Origin: Oscillospiraceae bacterium
Lineage (GTDB): Bacteria; Bacillota; Clostridia; Oscillospirales; CAG-272
DNA length: 64,000 bases
Reading direction: 5' to 3'
NCBI GenBank assembly: GCA_015064725.1
Contig: SVRQ01000002.1
Coordinates: 62,001-126,000 of the forward strand
The translations under genes were made by a program, and so were the position numbers. The first letter of the stretch is position 1; each line of letters begins with the position of its first letter. Below, one piece after another: positions 16,136 to 25,327 of this stretch. Below the pieces are notes generated by a model. That model was not told the DNA's origin and searched no databases. It saw only the letters and a list, made by a program, of their open reading frames with translations.

Positions 16136-16981
16136 GTGAAAAATCAGATATATGCTTCCACGGGCACTTTTATCGGCAGAGCGAACGCTTATGACCACCG
16201 TATTATAAAAGCAAACGCGGAAAAAATAAACTGCGACGGATTTGAGCTTATGATATATTCCGCTTGGTACGAGGATCTTGACAGGATAATCGGGGAGATA
16301 GTGGATTTCGGACTGAGCTTTCCCGTTGTTCATTTTGATAAGGGCATCGGTATGTTGCTTGCGGAGAATACGGAAGATGCCGTTGCCGAGGCATTACGGA
16401 AATTCTCCCTTAACGTTGCGGCGGCAAAGCGCGTCGGCGCGAAAAAGGCGGTGTTCCACCTTTGGGGCGGAAAAAATTCCGATATTTTTATGAAATATTC
16501 AGTAAAACATATTCCGCGCTTTTACCGCGAATGCGAAGAAGCGGGGATAGAGCTTCTTATAGAGAACATACCCGCGCTTTATAACGGCCCCGTTTGCGAT
16601 TGGCTTGCCGTAAGGGAAGAGTATCACGATGCAAAGTTTATTTATGATACGCGCTTCGGGGAATACCACGCAGAGCACAGGCGCATATTTTCTCCCGCGT
16701 TCTGGCGCGATGTCCACCATATCCACATAAGCTCGTACATAAGCTGTGCGGAGCATTGGGGTATGCTGCGCCCGATACTTCATCCGGGAGAGGGCAGGGT
16801 GGATTTCGATGCTCTTATTGCGGCTATGCCCCGCTATGACTACAGCGTAACGCTGGAAAGCCCCGTGCTTTCGCCGGACGGCGCGATAAACACGGAAAAG
16901 CTGAACGCATCCCTTGCATATCTTTACAGAAAATTTGCCGAAAAAGAGCAGAACGAAAAACTAATTGCGAACAATCGGTAA
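16136..16981 (+). CDS. Xylose isomerase-like TIM-barrel protein
   Basis: 281 residues. The start is GTG 16136 with agggtg just upstream. The fold is the AP endonuclease 2/xylose isomerase-like barrel (sugar phosphate isomerase/epimerase superfamily): GFELMIYSAWYED, FPVVHFDKG, AVFHLWGG, ELLIENIPA, KFIYDT and HHIHISSY carry the His/Glu/Asp metal ligands expected at strand ends. Substrate is unknown; an isomerase, epimerase or endonuclease IV-like nuclease are possible. Placement 12 bp after lexA makes a DNA-repair role worth testing, but the residues do not decide it. Confidence 0.75.
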   Translation: MKNQIYASTGTFIGRANAYDHRIIKANAEKINCDGFELMIYSAWYEDLDRIIGEIVDFGLSFPVVHFDKGIGMLLAENTEDAVAEALRKFSLNVAAAKRVGAKKAVFHLWGGKNSDIFMKYSVKHIPRFYRECEEAGIELLIENIPALYNGPVCDWLAVREEYHDAKFIYDTRFGEYHAEHRRIFSPAFWRDVHHIHISSYISCAEHWGMLRPILHPGEGRVDFDALIAAMPRYDYSVTLESPVLSPDGAINTEKLNASLAYLYRKFAEKEQNEKLIANNR

Positions 16982-17068
16982 ACTTTGCCTTACCTCGGTG
17001 GACTTTTTTCACCGTGTGTGATACAATGAAAAAGTATGCAAAACTTTATTTATATTACGGAGGATAAA

Positions 17069-18559
17069 ATGGAAAATACAAATAAAAACACCAAAAAGCT
17101 CGTGATAATTATCGCGGCGTTTCTCGCCGCGCTCCTTGTCATAGTGCCTTTGGTCGTGCTTTTGGCGGCAAGAAGCACCGCACCGATAGATTTCTTGATG
17201 GAGAAGGACCTTTCAAAATACGTTGATTTTGAAATTCCCGAAACAATAAAATACGGCGATATTAAAGAAGCCGTTGCTTCCGGATACGACGTTTTCCGCG
17301 TGGGGCTCACGGAATCTTATTTCGGAACGGACGTTTACGTTGAAGAGGGCTCTACGATGGACTTTACGCTCTCTGCAGAGCTCGTTACGGAATCCGAGGG
17401 TGCGAAGGAATATACCGAGATAACGCTTCCTGCGGAATATGCAAAAATAGTTGGCTACCGCCCTTATTCCGAGGCGGAGAACCGCTTCTTTGACGACGCT
17501 CTTGCAAAAGCGGGCAATATTGACGATTACAGCCAATACTACCTCTCCAAAAATACAGCTGCAAAATTTGAGCTTACGTTGCCGGAGGGAGAGAGATTTG
17601 GCGAATACGCGGGCAAGACGCTCCGTTTTACCATTACCGTGACAGATTACGTTTGCCGCTATATCTATCTTTATGACGGCTATGATAATTCCATTACCAC
17701 GGTTGAGGATTGGTATTGCAAGATAATAACAAGCACCGCAGAAAAGAGCAGCGGAAAGATCGAGGAGGGGGATATCGTCCTTTTCGATTGCACGGATACT
17801 TACAAGAACGGCACAACGGAAAAATACGAAGACCTCTGCATTGAAGCCACGGGCGATTACCTTGAATACTTTAAGGACCGTTCCGAGGGGGATTCTTTTA
17901 CCGAAGAGTTTTCCGATATTACGGAGAATTTCGTTATAAAGGGCGTTTATAAAGCGGAAAACGCAGAGGAAGCCGTGAAAGCGCTCGGATATGACAGCGT
18001 TTTTGCCTTGAAGGAGGAGCTTCGCATCTGGTGCTATGCCGTTTACAGCGATGGCTTTATGCTCCTTGCAACGCAGAGTGCAAAGGTGCTCTCTTATCCC
18101 AAAAACCTTTTGAATACTTACACAAAGCTTGAGGACGCAACGTGGGAAACGGATTTCCGCAAGGATGCTGTTTCCTTTGCAGAAGCACTCGGTGACGAAA
18201 CGGCTCTTGAAACGTACGGCATCACGGGCTATGAAACTATAGAGGATTACCTGGATGACCTTCTGGAGGACCACGTTAAGACCCTTACGGGAGAGCTTAT
18301 GACGTCTTTTGCTATGGCAAAGGAATTCGGCGTTTTGGAGGAACTTCACGAAAGATATGAAACCTCTTTGGCAAGCTATATTGTAAGCGGCGGCTTTGCC
18401 AATAAGCAGGAAGCGCTTGAAGCGCTTTATGCAAACGGCGACGAGGCGTGCGTCTTCTATTCCAACTTCCTTTCCCCCATACTCGGCACGAAGTTTGCGC
18501 AGAGAGTTACGGATGCCCCCTTCGCACAGTACCTTACGGACAGTTACGTTTCCTATTAA
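17069..18559 (+). CDS. Membrane-anchored trigger-factor-like protein
   Basis: 496 residues from ATG 17069 (ribosome site acggagg; an in-frame ATG at 17036 lacks one). An N-terminal membrane helix (about 11-33) is followed by an extracytoplasmic part. The middle region (EGDIVLFDCTDTYKNG..., EGDSFTEEFSDI) resembles an FKBP-type domain, and the helical C-terminal 200 residues resemble the chaperone arm of trigger factor. It is likely a surface folding factor or peptidyl-prolyl isomerase. The FKBP active site is poorly conserved, so catalysis is doubtful. The next gene encodes a similar lipoprotein. Confidence 0.6.
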   Translation: MENTNKNTKKLVIIIAAFLAALLVIVPLVVLLAARSTAPIDFLMEKDLSKYVDFEIPETIKYGDIKEAVASGYDVFRVGLTESYFGTDVYVEEGSTMDFTLSAELVTESEGAKEYTEITLPAEYAKIVGYRPYSEAENRFFDDALAKAGNIDDYSQYYLSKNTAAKFELTLPEGERFGEYAGKTLRFTITVTDYVCRYIYLYDGYDNSITTVEDWYCKIITSTAEKSSGKIEEGDIVLFDCTDTYKNGTTEKYEDLCIEATGDYLEYFKDRSEGDSFTEEFSDITENFVIKGVYKAENAEEAVKALGYDSVFALKEELRIWCYAVYSDGFMLLATQSAKVLSYPKNLLNTYTKLEDATWETDFRKDAVSFAEALGDETALETYGITGYETIEDYLDDLLEDHVKTLTGELMTSFAMAKEFGVLEELHERYETSLASYIVSGGFANKQEALEALYANGDEACVFYSNFLSPILGTKFAQRVTDAPFAQYLTDSYVSY

Positions 18560-18584
18560 AAAATAAATGAAAGCGGATGTTACT

Positions 18585-20027
18585 ATGTTTAAAAATATAA
18601 AGATAAATTTGAAAAAAATATTGGCGGTATCTCTTGCGGCGGCAACGCTTTGCGCCGCGGGATGCGGAGAGAAAGAACTGCCCGATTTTGACTATGCTTC
18701 GGAGGACCTTTCCTCCTACGTTACTCTGCCCGATATCGGCTCTTACACGCGCGAGGGTGTTGTTGCCGAATATGAAAAGGCGATCAAGGAGGCGGAGATC
18801 CCGGACTCCTATATAATAAGCGGCGGCTCCTATTTTGATTTTTACGTTACGGCGTATATCAAAAACGGGGAGGAGTTTGAAAAGTACGAAAAGCTTTCTT
18901 ATGAAACGTACGGCTCTCCCATAAGCGGCTACCGTGTGCTTCAAGACGGAAAAAACGCGGATTTCGACAAATGCCTTATGGCAAGCGTTATCTCTGCGGA
19001 AGAAGCCGCAGTTCAGCCCAGAACGATAAAAAACGGAAAGCAGTTCTCTTTTACGCTTGATATCGGTGCGGACAATGAAAACGCCGATATAGCAGGGAAA
19101 ACGCTTAAATTCGTTATAACCCCCGTAGGCTATACGGCACCGCTTTACGATGATGCGGAGCTTAACGTATATACAAGAAAATATTTTGACGGCGTATCAA
19201 ACAAAACGACGGTAGAGGCCGGCGACGGCGTATTCTTTTCCGTTGTAGCTACGGCGGACGGTGCCGCTATCTACACCAACACAAACGCTTTTCTCTTTGT
19301 CGGGGACAACAGCCTTTTCCCCGGCTTTGACGAATATCTGATCGGCAAAAAGGTCGGCGGCTCTAATTTCTCCGTTACATTCAGCAACGATGCTTTTACA
19401 AAAGGGAACGGCCTTTTCCTTGCCAACGGCAAAAAAGTGGATTTTTATATCAATATAACGAAGATATGCGACACGAAGACCTTGCCTGAAAATGATAATT
19501 TCAAAACCGTTTGGGAATTGAAGGAATATTGTGCGCTTGAAAGCTTTGCGAAAGAATATCTCTACGATGCCGTATTTTCCGATGCGAAAGTAAACTCTTA
19601 TCCTGAAAAGGGATATGCGAAGATGGAAGAGCAGATGAAAGAGCAGCTAAGCGGTAACCTCGATTATTACAGAGAATACCTCGAAGAACGCCTTGGCGAT
19701 GTTTCCGAGGAATACGTTTTTTCTTATATGCAGAAAGAGATCTTCGGTGAGGAAGAATATGAGGACGCGGAAGCTCTTATCCGCAGTGTTGTAACGGAAC
19801 AGATGGATTATATTATCAAAAACAACGTGCTTGCGGATATGCTCGGAGTGGAATATTCGTATGAGGAATACGAAAAGGACATCAAAGCACTTGTATCCTC
19901 CTCCTACCCCGATTATGAGATAACTGTGGAAGAATTTGAAAGCGGTATGCTCGGCGGAAAACATTATTGGTATGCCTACTTCCTGTATGACAAGATAGTG
20001 GAAGCGCTTGCGGACAAGGTAATTTAA
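18585..20027 (+). CDS. Trigger-factor-like lipoprotein, paralogue of the upstream gene
   Basis: 480 residues from ATG 18585, preferred over 18567 because agcgga lies upstream at good spacing. Signal peptide with lipobox LCAAGC. It shares with its neighbour the start pattern (DLSSYVTLPDI versus DLSKYVDFEIPE), an FKBP-like core (VEAGDGVFFSVVATADG, FPGFDEYLIGKKVGGSNFSV) and a long helical C-terminus. The loop LFPGFDEYLIGKKVG is the FKBP/trigger-factor signature, better kept here than upstream. It may act as an extracellular prolyl isomerase or chaperone. Confidence 0.7.
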   Translation: MFKNIKINLKKILAVSLAAATLCAAGCGEKELPDFDYASEDLSSYVTLPDIGSYTREGVVAEYEKAIKEAEIPDSYIISGGSYFDFYVTAYIKNGEEFEKYEKLSYETYGSPISGYRVLQDGKNADFDKCLMASVISAEEAAVQPRTIKNGKQFSFTLDIGADNENADIAGKTLKFVITPVGYTAPLYDDAELNVYTRKYFDGVSNKTTVEAGDGVFFSVVATADGAAIYTNTNAFLFVGDNSLFPGFDEYLIGKKVGGSNFSVTFSNDAFTKGNGLFLANGKKVDFYINITKICDTKTLPENDNFKTVWELKEYCALESFAKEYLYDAVFSDAKVNSYPEKGYAKMEEQMKEQLSGNLDYYREYLEERLGDVSEEYVFSYMQKEIFGEEEYEDAEALIRSVVTEQMDYIIKNNVLADMLGVEYSYEEYEKDIKALVSSSYPDYEITVEEFESGMLGGKHYWYAYFLYDKIVEALADKVI

Positions 20028-20046
20028 ATATTATAAAGATATTTTG

Positions 20047-20080
20047 AAAGCGGAACTCAAAAAAGAGTTCCGCTTTTTTT
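20047..20080 (+). terminator. Terminator after the trigger-factor-like pair
   Basis: aaagcggaactc (20047-20058) pairs with gagttccgcttt (20065-20076), followed by T residues. Confidence 0.9.
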
Positions 20081-20146
20081 ATCGAAATTAAAATTGAAAA
20101 TATATTATGAATTTTTTAATTAAATATGGAAAAGATGTTTTGAATG

Positions 20147-20155
20147 TGGTATAAT
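20147..20155 (+). promoter_or_regulatory. Extended -10 promoter of lon
   Basis: TGG-TATAAT (20147-20155) about 95 bp before lon; no good -35. No CIRCE or CtsR repeat is visible in the leader, so heat-shock control by those regulators is not supported. Confidence 0.6.
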
Positions 20156-20251
20156 TATATTGATTTTCTATATCATCGTGCCAAAAACACGTTTTAATGT
20201 CAAAAAATACCTTGCCAAAACGGCATTTATATAAAGAAAGGCAATATCCCA

Positions 20252-22669
20252 ATGTCAGAAACAACAGAAAAAATAAGAAAGCTCAAGCTTCCTTGTGTCG
20301 CTATGCGTCAGATCGTCGCTTTTCCCGGCATACCGATGAACCTCGACGTTGCGCGCACCCCCTCCAAGAGAGCTTGCGAAGCCGCAGTACGCGCGGATAA
20401 TATGATCTTCCTCGTATGCCAGAACGATCCCACGGTGCAGAGTCCTACACAGAAGGATTGCTATACGGTCGGTACGGTTGCAAAAATAAAACAGCTTGTA
20501 AAAGGGCAGGGAACGTCCCTTCACATCATCGTGGAGCCCGTTGCCCGCGCCTACGTAGAGGAAATTACGTTTGATAAATACCTGAGTGCAACGGTTATGG
20601 AAAAGAGAATATACGTTGAGGAGGGCGGCGGCATCAAGGGCGAGGCCCTTATGAGGGACGTGCGCCGGCTCCTCGGAGATTTTACAAAGCTTCTTCCCAA
20701 ATTCTCCAAGGAGCTTTGGTTCGTCATAAATTCCATAGAGGACCCGGGCGTGATAGGCGACTTCGTTTCCTCCAACGTGGTATCCGATATACACGATAAG
20801 CAGATGCTGCTTGAAGAGTTCGACCCCATTACAAGACTCCAAAAGCTGCTTATAATCCTTGAACGCGAAAAGGAGATCCTTTTAACGGAAGCAAAGATCC
20901 AGGAAGAGGTCCGTGAAAATATGGATCGCAACCAGCGCGATTACTACCTGCGCGAACAGCTCAAGGTCATCCAGAGCGAGCTTGGCGAGGACGCAGACCT
21001 TGATGACGATATTATCGAATACAGAAAAAAGATAGCGGATGGGAAATTCCCGAAGGAAGTTGCGGAAAGACTCGAACGCGAGATAAAGAAGCTGCAGCGT
21101 ACACCCGTCGGCTCTGCGGATAACGTCGTTATCCGCAACTATATAGAAGCGTGCCTTGAAATTCCGTGGTCAAAATCCACAAAGGAACGTAACGACGTTA
21201 AGATGGTGCAGAAGATCCTTGACGAAGACCACGACGGACTTGAAAAAGTAAAAGAGCGAATCGTGGAGTATATGTCTGCAATAAAGCTTAACCCCGAGCT
21301 TAAAAACCAGGTAATCTGCCTTGTGGGTCCTCCCGGAACGGGTAAGACCTCCATTGCCGCGTCTATTGCACGCGCAACGAAGCGCAAATACGTCCGCGTT
21401 TCCCTCGGCGGTGTCCACGATGAGGCGGAGATCCGCGGCCACAGAAAAACTTACGTCGGCTCTATGCCCGGCAGAATAGTTCAGGCGCTCTGCCAGGCAG
21501 AGTCCAATAACCCCCTTATCCTTCTTGACGAGATAGATAAGATGGCAAGCGATATGCGCGGCGACCCCGCGAGCGCTATGCTTGAGGTTCTTGATGGGGA
21601 GCAGAACAAGACCTTCCGCGACCACTTCGTGGAAATGCCCGTCGATCTTTCCCGTTGTATGTTTATTGCAACGGCGAACACGCTAGACACCATAGCGCGC
21701 CCCTTGCTCGACCGAATGGAGATAATCGAGCTTAAAAGCTATACAAGACAGGAGAAATTCTCTATCGCGCGCAATCACCTTATTCCCAAGCAGAAAAAAC
21801 GCCACGGTCTTAAAGGCAGAATGTTCACGCTTGAAGATGATGCGCTTTATACGATCATCGACCGTTATACGCGCGAAAGCGGCGTGAGAAGCCTTGAGCG
21901 TCTTATTGCAAGATGCTGCCGCAAGGCGGCGAAGCTCATCTCCCTCGACGGAGAAAAGAGTGTGCGCGTGACAAAGGCGAACCTTACGGATTTTGTCGGT
22001 GTTTCCAAGATAATTCCCGAAAAGGTTTACGATTTTGATGAAGTAGGCACGTCGCAAGGTATGGCTTGGACAGAGGTCGGCGGCTCGCTTCTTCGCATAG
22101 AGTCCGTTGCTATGGAAGGCACGGGCAAGATAGAGCTTACGGGCTCTTTGGGCGACGTTATGAAGGAGTCCGCGCGTGCCGCGGTAAGCTATATCCGCGC
22201 CCACGCACGCGAGCTTGGAATAGAACCCGATTTCTACAAGACAAAAGATATACATATCCATTTTCCCGAGGGTGCGGTCCCCAAGGACGGCCCTTCCGCA
22301 GGTACGGCTATCACGACCTCGCTTGTAAGCGAGCTTACGGGAATACCCTGCCGCCGCGACGTTTCTATGACGGGCGAGATCACTCTCCACGGCAGAGTGA
22401 CGGCGATCGGAGGCTTGCGCGAAAAGACGATGGCGGCATACCTTGCAGGTATAAAAACGATCCTTATCCCCAAAGAAAACGAGGCGGATATGGAGGAGAT
22501 CGCGGACGAGGTAAAGGCTAACGTCCGTATCGTTACCGTTTCAAACGTGGCGCAGGCGCTTTCCATTGCTCTTGCGGAAAATCCCTTTGAAAGAAAAACG
22601 GCGAGCGATCCGCTTCCCGTTTCCGAAAACAGCGCATCCTGCGGCACTTCCCGCACAAGCGCAAGATAA
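20252..22669 (+). CDS. lon: ATP-dependent protease Lon
   Basis: 805 residues, full length. The N-terminal LON substrate domain (1-200) is followed by a coiled helical segment, an AAA+ domain with Walker A GPPGTGKT at about 359 and Walker B LILLDEIDKM, and the proteolytic domain with catalytic Ser682 (DGPSAGTA) and Lys725 (LREKTMAA). It degrades misfolded and regulatory proteins in the cytoplasm. The ribosome site gaaaggcaa precedes ATG 20252. ysxC follows 23 bp later, the order common in Firmicutes. Confidence 0.98.
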   Translation: MSETTEKIRKLKLPCVAMRQIVAFPGIPMNLDVARTPSKRACEAAVRADNMIFLVCQNDPTVQSPTQKDCYTVGTVAKIKQLVKGQGTSLHIIVEPVARAYVEEITFDKYLSATVMEKRIYVEEGGGIKGEALMRDVRRLLGDFTKLLPKFSKELWFVINSIEDPGVIGDFVSSNVVSDIHDKQMLLEEFDPITRLQKLLIILEREKEILLTEAKIQEEVRENMDRNQRDYYLREQLKVIQSELGEDADLDDDIIEYRKKIADGKFPKEVAERLEREIKKLQRTPVGSADNVVIRNYIEACLEIPWSKSTKERNDVKMVQKILDEDHDGLEKVKERIVEYMSAIKLNPELKNQVICLVGPPGTGKTSIAASIARATKRKYVRVSLGGVHDEAEIRGHRKTYVGSMPGRIVQALCQAESNNPLILLDEIDKMASDMRGDPASAMLEVLDGEQNKTFRDHFVEMPVDLSRCMFIATANTLDTIARPLLDRMEIIELKSYTRQEKFSIARNHLIPKQKKRHGLKGRMFTLEDDALYTIIDRYTRESGVRSLERLIARCCRKAAKLISLDGEKSVRVTKANLTDFVGVSKIIPEKVYDFDEVGTSQGMAWTEVGGSLLRIESVAMEGTGKIELTGSLGDVMKESARAAVSYIRAHARELGIEPDFYKTKDIHIHFPEGAVPKDGPSAGTAITTSLVSELTGIPCRRDVSMTGEITLHGRVTAIGGLREKTMAAYLAGIKTILIPKENEADMEEIADEVKANVRIVTVSNVAQALSIALAENPFERKTASDPLPVSENSASCGTSRTSAR

Positions 22670-22692
22670 ATTTAACATTTAGAGGAAAAAAT

Positions 22693-23295
22693 ATGCTGAA
22701 CACACAAAACGTTGTGCTTTCTATGACGGCGGGCTTGCCGACGCAGTTCCCCAAGGATGAGCTTCCCCAGATAGCTCTTTCGGGACGCTCCAACGTGGGC
22801 AAAAGCTCGCTTATAAACACGGTCCTCGGCAGAAAAAATTTTGCGCGTGTCAGCTCCGCGCCCGGAAAGACGATAACGATAAACTTTTATAATATAGATA
22901 AAAAGATCTATCTTGTCGATCTCCCCGGCTACGGCTACGCAAAGCGCACGGCAGAGGAACAGAAAAAATTCTCGGGTCTTACGGACACGTATCTTCGCCG
23001 TAACACGCCCGGTCTTATCGTCCAGCTCGTTGACCTGAAAGCAGGTGCTACGGCGGACGACCGTATGATGTTCGATTTTATGAACAGCACGGGGATCCCG
23101 TATATCATCGCGGCAACAAAATGCGATAAACTCAACAAAACGGAAAGAAACGCGCACCTTGCCTCTCTTTCCGAGGACCCTCTTCTCAATCCGCCGCACG
23201 CGGTAAAGAAGATAGACATCATTCCGTTCTCCTCGCTGAACGGCGAGGGTAAAGCGGAGCTGCTTTCCGTTATATCCGCACTTGCCGAAAAATAA
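22693..23295 (+). CDS. ysxC: Ribosome biogenesis GTPase YsxC/EngB
   Basis: 200 residues. G1 GRSNVGKSS (31-39), switch I around the T-x-T in PGKTITINF, G3 DLPGYGYA (76), and G4 TKCD (142-145) define the EngB family. It takes part in late assembly of the 50S subunit. The ribosome site agaggaa precedes ATG 22693. It follows lon and precedes an M50 protease gene in the same direction. Confidence 0.95.
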   Translation: MLNTQNVVLSMTAGLPTQFPKDELPQIALSGRSNVGKSSLINTVLGRKNFARVSSAPGKTITINFYNIDKKIYLVDLPGYGYAKRTAEEQKKFSGLTDTYLRRNTPGLIVQLVDLKAGATADDRMMFDFMNSTGIPYIIAATKCDKLNKTERNAHLASLSEDPLLNPPHAVKKIDIIPFSSLNGEGKAELLSVISALAEK

Positions 23296-23318
23296 ATTTT
23301 TGGATTGGAAAGAATTAA

Positions 23319-23981
23319 ATGCCACAACAACTGATAATGAGATTATTCGGAATATTGCTTACCGTGCCGGCGGCGCTCATTTCCATCGCCGTTCACGAAA
23401 GCGCCCACGGGTACGTTTCCTATAAGCAGGGCGACCCGACGGCAAGAAACCTTGGGCGTATAACGCTCAACCCCTTAAAGCACTTTGACATTATGGGCTT
23501 TATATGTATGGTGCTTTTCCGCGTGGGCTGGGCAAAGCCCGTTCCCGTAAATCCGCGCTACTATAAAAACCCTCGCCGCGGTATGGCGATAACAGCCGCG
23601 GCAGGCCCCGTATCCAACATAATTATGGCGTTCATAGGCGTTATAGGCTATGAGCTTGTGGGGCTAATCTTTCGGGAGATGAATACGGCATATTATATAT
23701 GCGTGACGATATATATGTTTTTCCAAGTTTTTGCAAGTCTTAACGTATTTCTTGCTATATTCAATCTTATTCCCGTGCCGCCGTTCGATGGCTCCAGGAT
23801 CGCGTATATCTTTATGCCGCCGAAGGCGTATTTCGGAATTATGAAGTATGAAAGATACATTATGCTCGGTATGATAGCGATCCTCTGGCTTGGCGTGCTG
23901 GATACACCGCTTGACTTTCTTTCAACATCGATACTGAACGGTATGGAATGGCTTGTAGAGCTTGTACCTATTTTCAAATAA
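23319..23981 (+). CDS. Site-2 protease family (M50) membrane metalloprotease
   Basis: 220 residues, about six membrane helices. The zinc motif HESAH (26-30) lies in the first helix and the third ligand motif PPFDGSR near 145-151 (NPDG-like). This is the short YwhC-type group without PDZ domain; substrates are unknown, with intramembrane cleavage of regulators being typical of the wider family. The ribosome site ggaaagaa precedes ATG 23319; scpA follows after 17 bp. Confidence 0.9.
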   Translation: MPQQLIMRLFGILLTVPAALISIAVHESAHGYVSYKQGDPTARNLGRITLNPLKHFDIMGFICMVLFRVGWAKPVPVNPRYYKNPRRGMAITAAAGPVSNIIMAFIGVIGYELVGLIFREMNTAYYICVTIYMFFQVFASLNVFLAIFNLIPVPPFDGSRIAYIFMPPKAYFGIMKYERYIMLGMIAILWLGVLDTPLDFLSTSILNGMEWLVELVPIFK

Positions 23982-23998
23982 AACATTCGGAGTAATAA

Positions 23999-24763
23999 AT
24001 GTCGGAACTCGTTTTTAAAACGGGCGCGTACGAAGGCCCTCTGGAGCTTTTGCTTGCCCTTATCGCAAAAAACAAAATGAATATCTTCGATATCCAAATA
24101 CACGTCCTCTTTGACCAGTATATGGCGTACGTGGAGGAGATGAAGCGTATGGATATGGAGGTTGCGGGTGAGTTTATCACGATGGCGGCGGAGCTTATGC
24201 TTATAAAAAGCAAGATGCTCCTGCCCAAGCAGGAGGAGGATCCGAGGGAGGAGCTTGTCCGCAAGCTTATGGAATACAAGACCGCAAAGGAGGCGGCAAG
24301 CATACTTGCTCTGCGTGCGCGTGAGTTCGGCGGAAGATTCGAGAAAGAAACGGACGAAATAAAGCCCGATAAAAACGCGGTGCTTGACCTTGACGTCAAC
24401 CTGCTGACGGGCGCACTTTCGCGCCTGCTATTTAAGATGGCGAACAAGGATAAAGAGGAAGAAAGCGCCCCGATAGAGCTTATAAATCCGCTTATCAAGA
24501 AAAAGACGGTGTCCATACCGGGCAAGGTGCTTTCCATTATGCGAAAGATGCTGAAAAGGAGGAACGTCTATTTCGACGAATTTTTCGAGGATGTCCGCAG
24601 CCGTTCGGAGCTTGTGGCAACGTTTTATGCCGTGCTTGAGCTTCTGAAAGCGGGAAGGATCTCTCTTGAACGTGAATATTCCGCAGACGGTATGGAAAAT
24701 ATCCTTTTAACACTTAACAGAGAACACAATATAAGAAAAAAAGAAGAAGAGGAGGCGGGCTAA
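23999..24763 (+). CDS. scpA: Segregation and condensation protein ScpA
   Basis: 254 residues. The kleisin N-terminus FKTGAYEGPLELLLALIAKNKMNIFDI is diagnostic, as is the C-terminal winged helix (FFEDVRSRSELVATFYAVLELLKAGRI). ScpA bridges the SMC head domains and binds a ScpB dimer, aiding chromosome compaction and segregation. Stop is immediately followed by the scpB start (taaATG), giving coupled translation. Confidence 0.96.
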   Translation: MSELVFKTGAYEGPLELLLALIAKNKMNIFDIQIHVLFDQYMAYVEEMKRMDMEVAGEFITMAAELMLIKSKMLLPKQEEDPREELVRKLMEYKTAKEAASILALRAREFGGRFEKETDEIKPDKNAVLDLDVNLLTGALSRLLFKMANKDKEEESAPIELINPLIKKKTVSIPGKVLSIMRKMLKRRNVYFDEFFEDVRSRSELVATFYAVLELLKAGRISLEREYSADGMENILLTLNREHNIRKKEEEEAG

Positions 24764-25327
24764 ATGTTTGATGAACCCTTGGAGCTCAGAGAGAGCCTTT
24801 CGGGCGACGAAGCTAAAAAAGTTTTGGAGGCCGTGCTTTTTGCCGCCGGACACGCCGTGACGTATAAAAAGCTTGCCGAAGTTATGAATATGGCGGAGGA
24901 AGACGTTCGCACGCTCGTTTCCGAATATCAGCAAGAGTATGACGCCTCTATTCCGCGTGGGATACAGCTTTTGACTCTCGGAAACGCCTGCCAGCTCGTT
25001 ACAAAGGAGGAGTATGCGGGATATATCCGCACTGCCCTTGGTATAAAGGATGGCGGCAACCTCGCAAAATCGGCTTTGGAAACTCTTGCCATCATCGCAT
25101 ATAACCAGCCCGTAACGAAGACATATGTGGATCAGGTGCGCGGTGCGGACAGCGCGTACGCGGTAAACTCTCTGCTTGACAGAGGGCTTATCGAATGTCA
25201 GGGCAGGCTTGACGTGCCCGGAAAGCCCAGACTGTACGGAACGACGGCAACGTTTTTGCGCTCCTTCGGGCTTAACTCTATAGAGGAGCTTCCTCCGCTG
25301 GAGCTTTCCGCAGGGGAAAATCTATGA
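24764..25327 (+). CDS. scpB: Segregation and condensation protein ScpB
   Basis: 187 residues with two winged-helix domains. Diagnostic segments are LEAVLFAAGHAVTYKKLAEV, GIQLLTLGNACQLVTK, SALETLAIIAYNQPVTK and VNSLLDRGLIECQGRLDVPGKPRLYGTT. It dimerises and binds ScpA in the SMC complex. The stop overlaps the next gene by 4 bp (ATGA). Confidence 0.97.
   Translation: MFDEPLELRESLSGDEAKKVLEAVLFAAGHAVTYKKLAEVMNMAEEDVRTLVSEYQQEYDASIPRGIQLLTLGNACQLVTKEEYAGYIRTALGIKDGGNLAKSALETLAIIAYNQPVTKTYVDQVRGADSAYAVNSLLDRGLIECQGRLDVPGKPRLYGTTATFLRSFGLNSIEELPPLELSAGENL

Noticed and set aside
20160..20251. CIRCE or CtsR heat-shock site before lon
   Set aside because: No TTAGCACTC-N9-GAGTGCTAA or GGTCAAA tandem repeat is visible.
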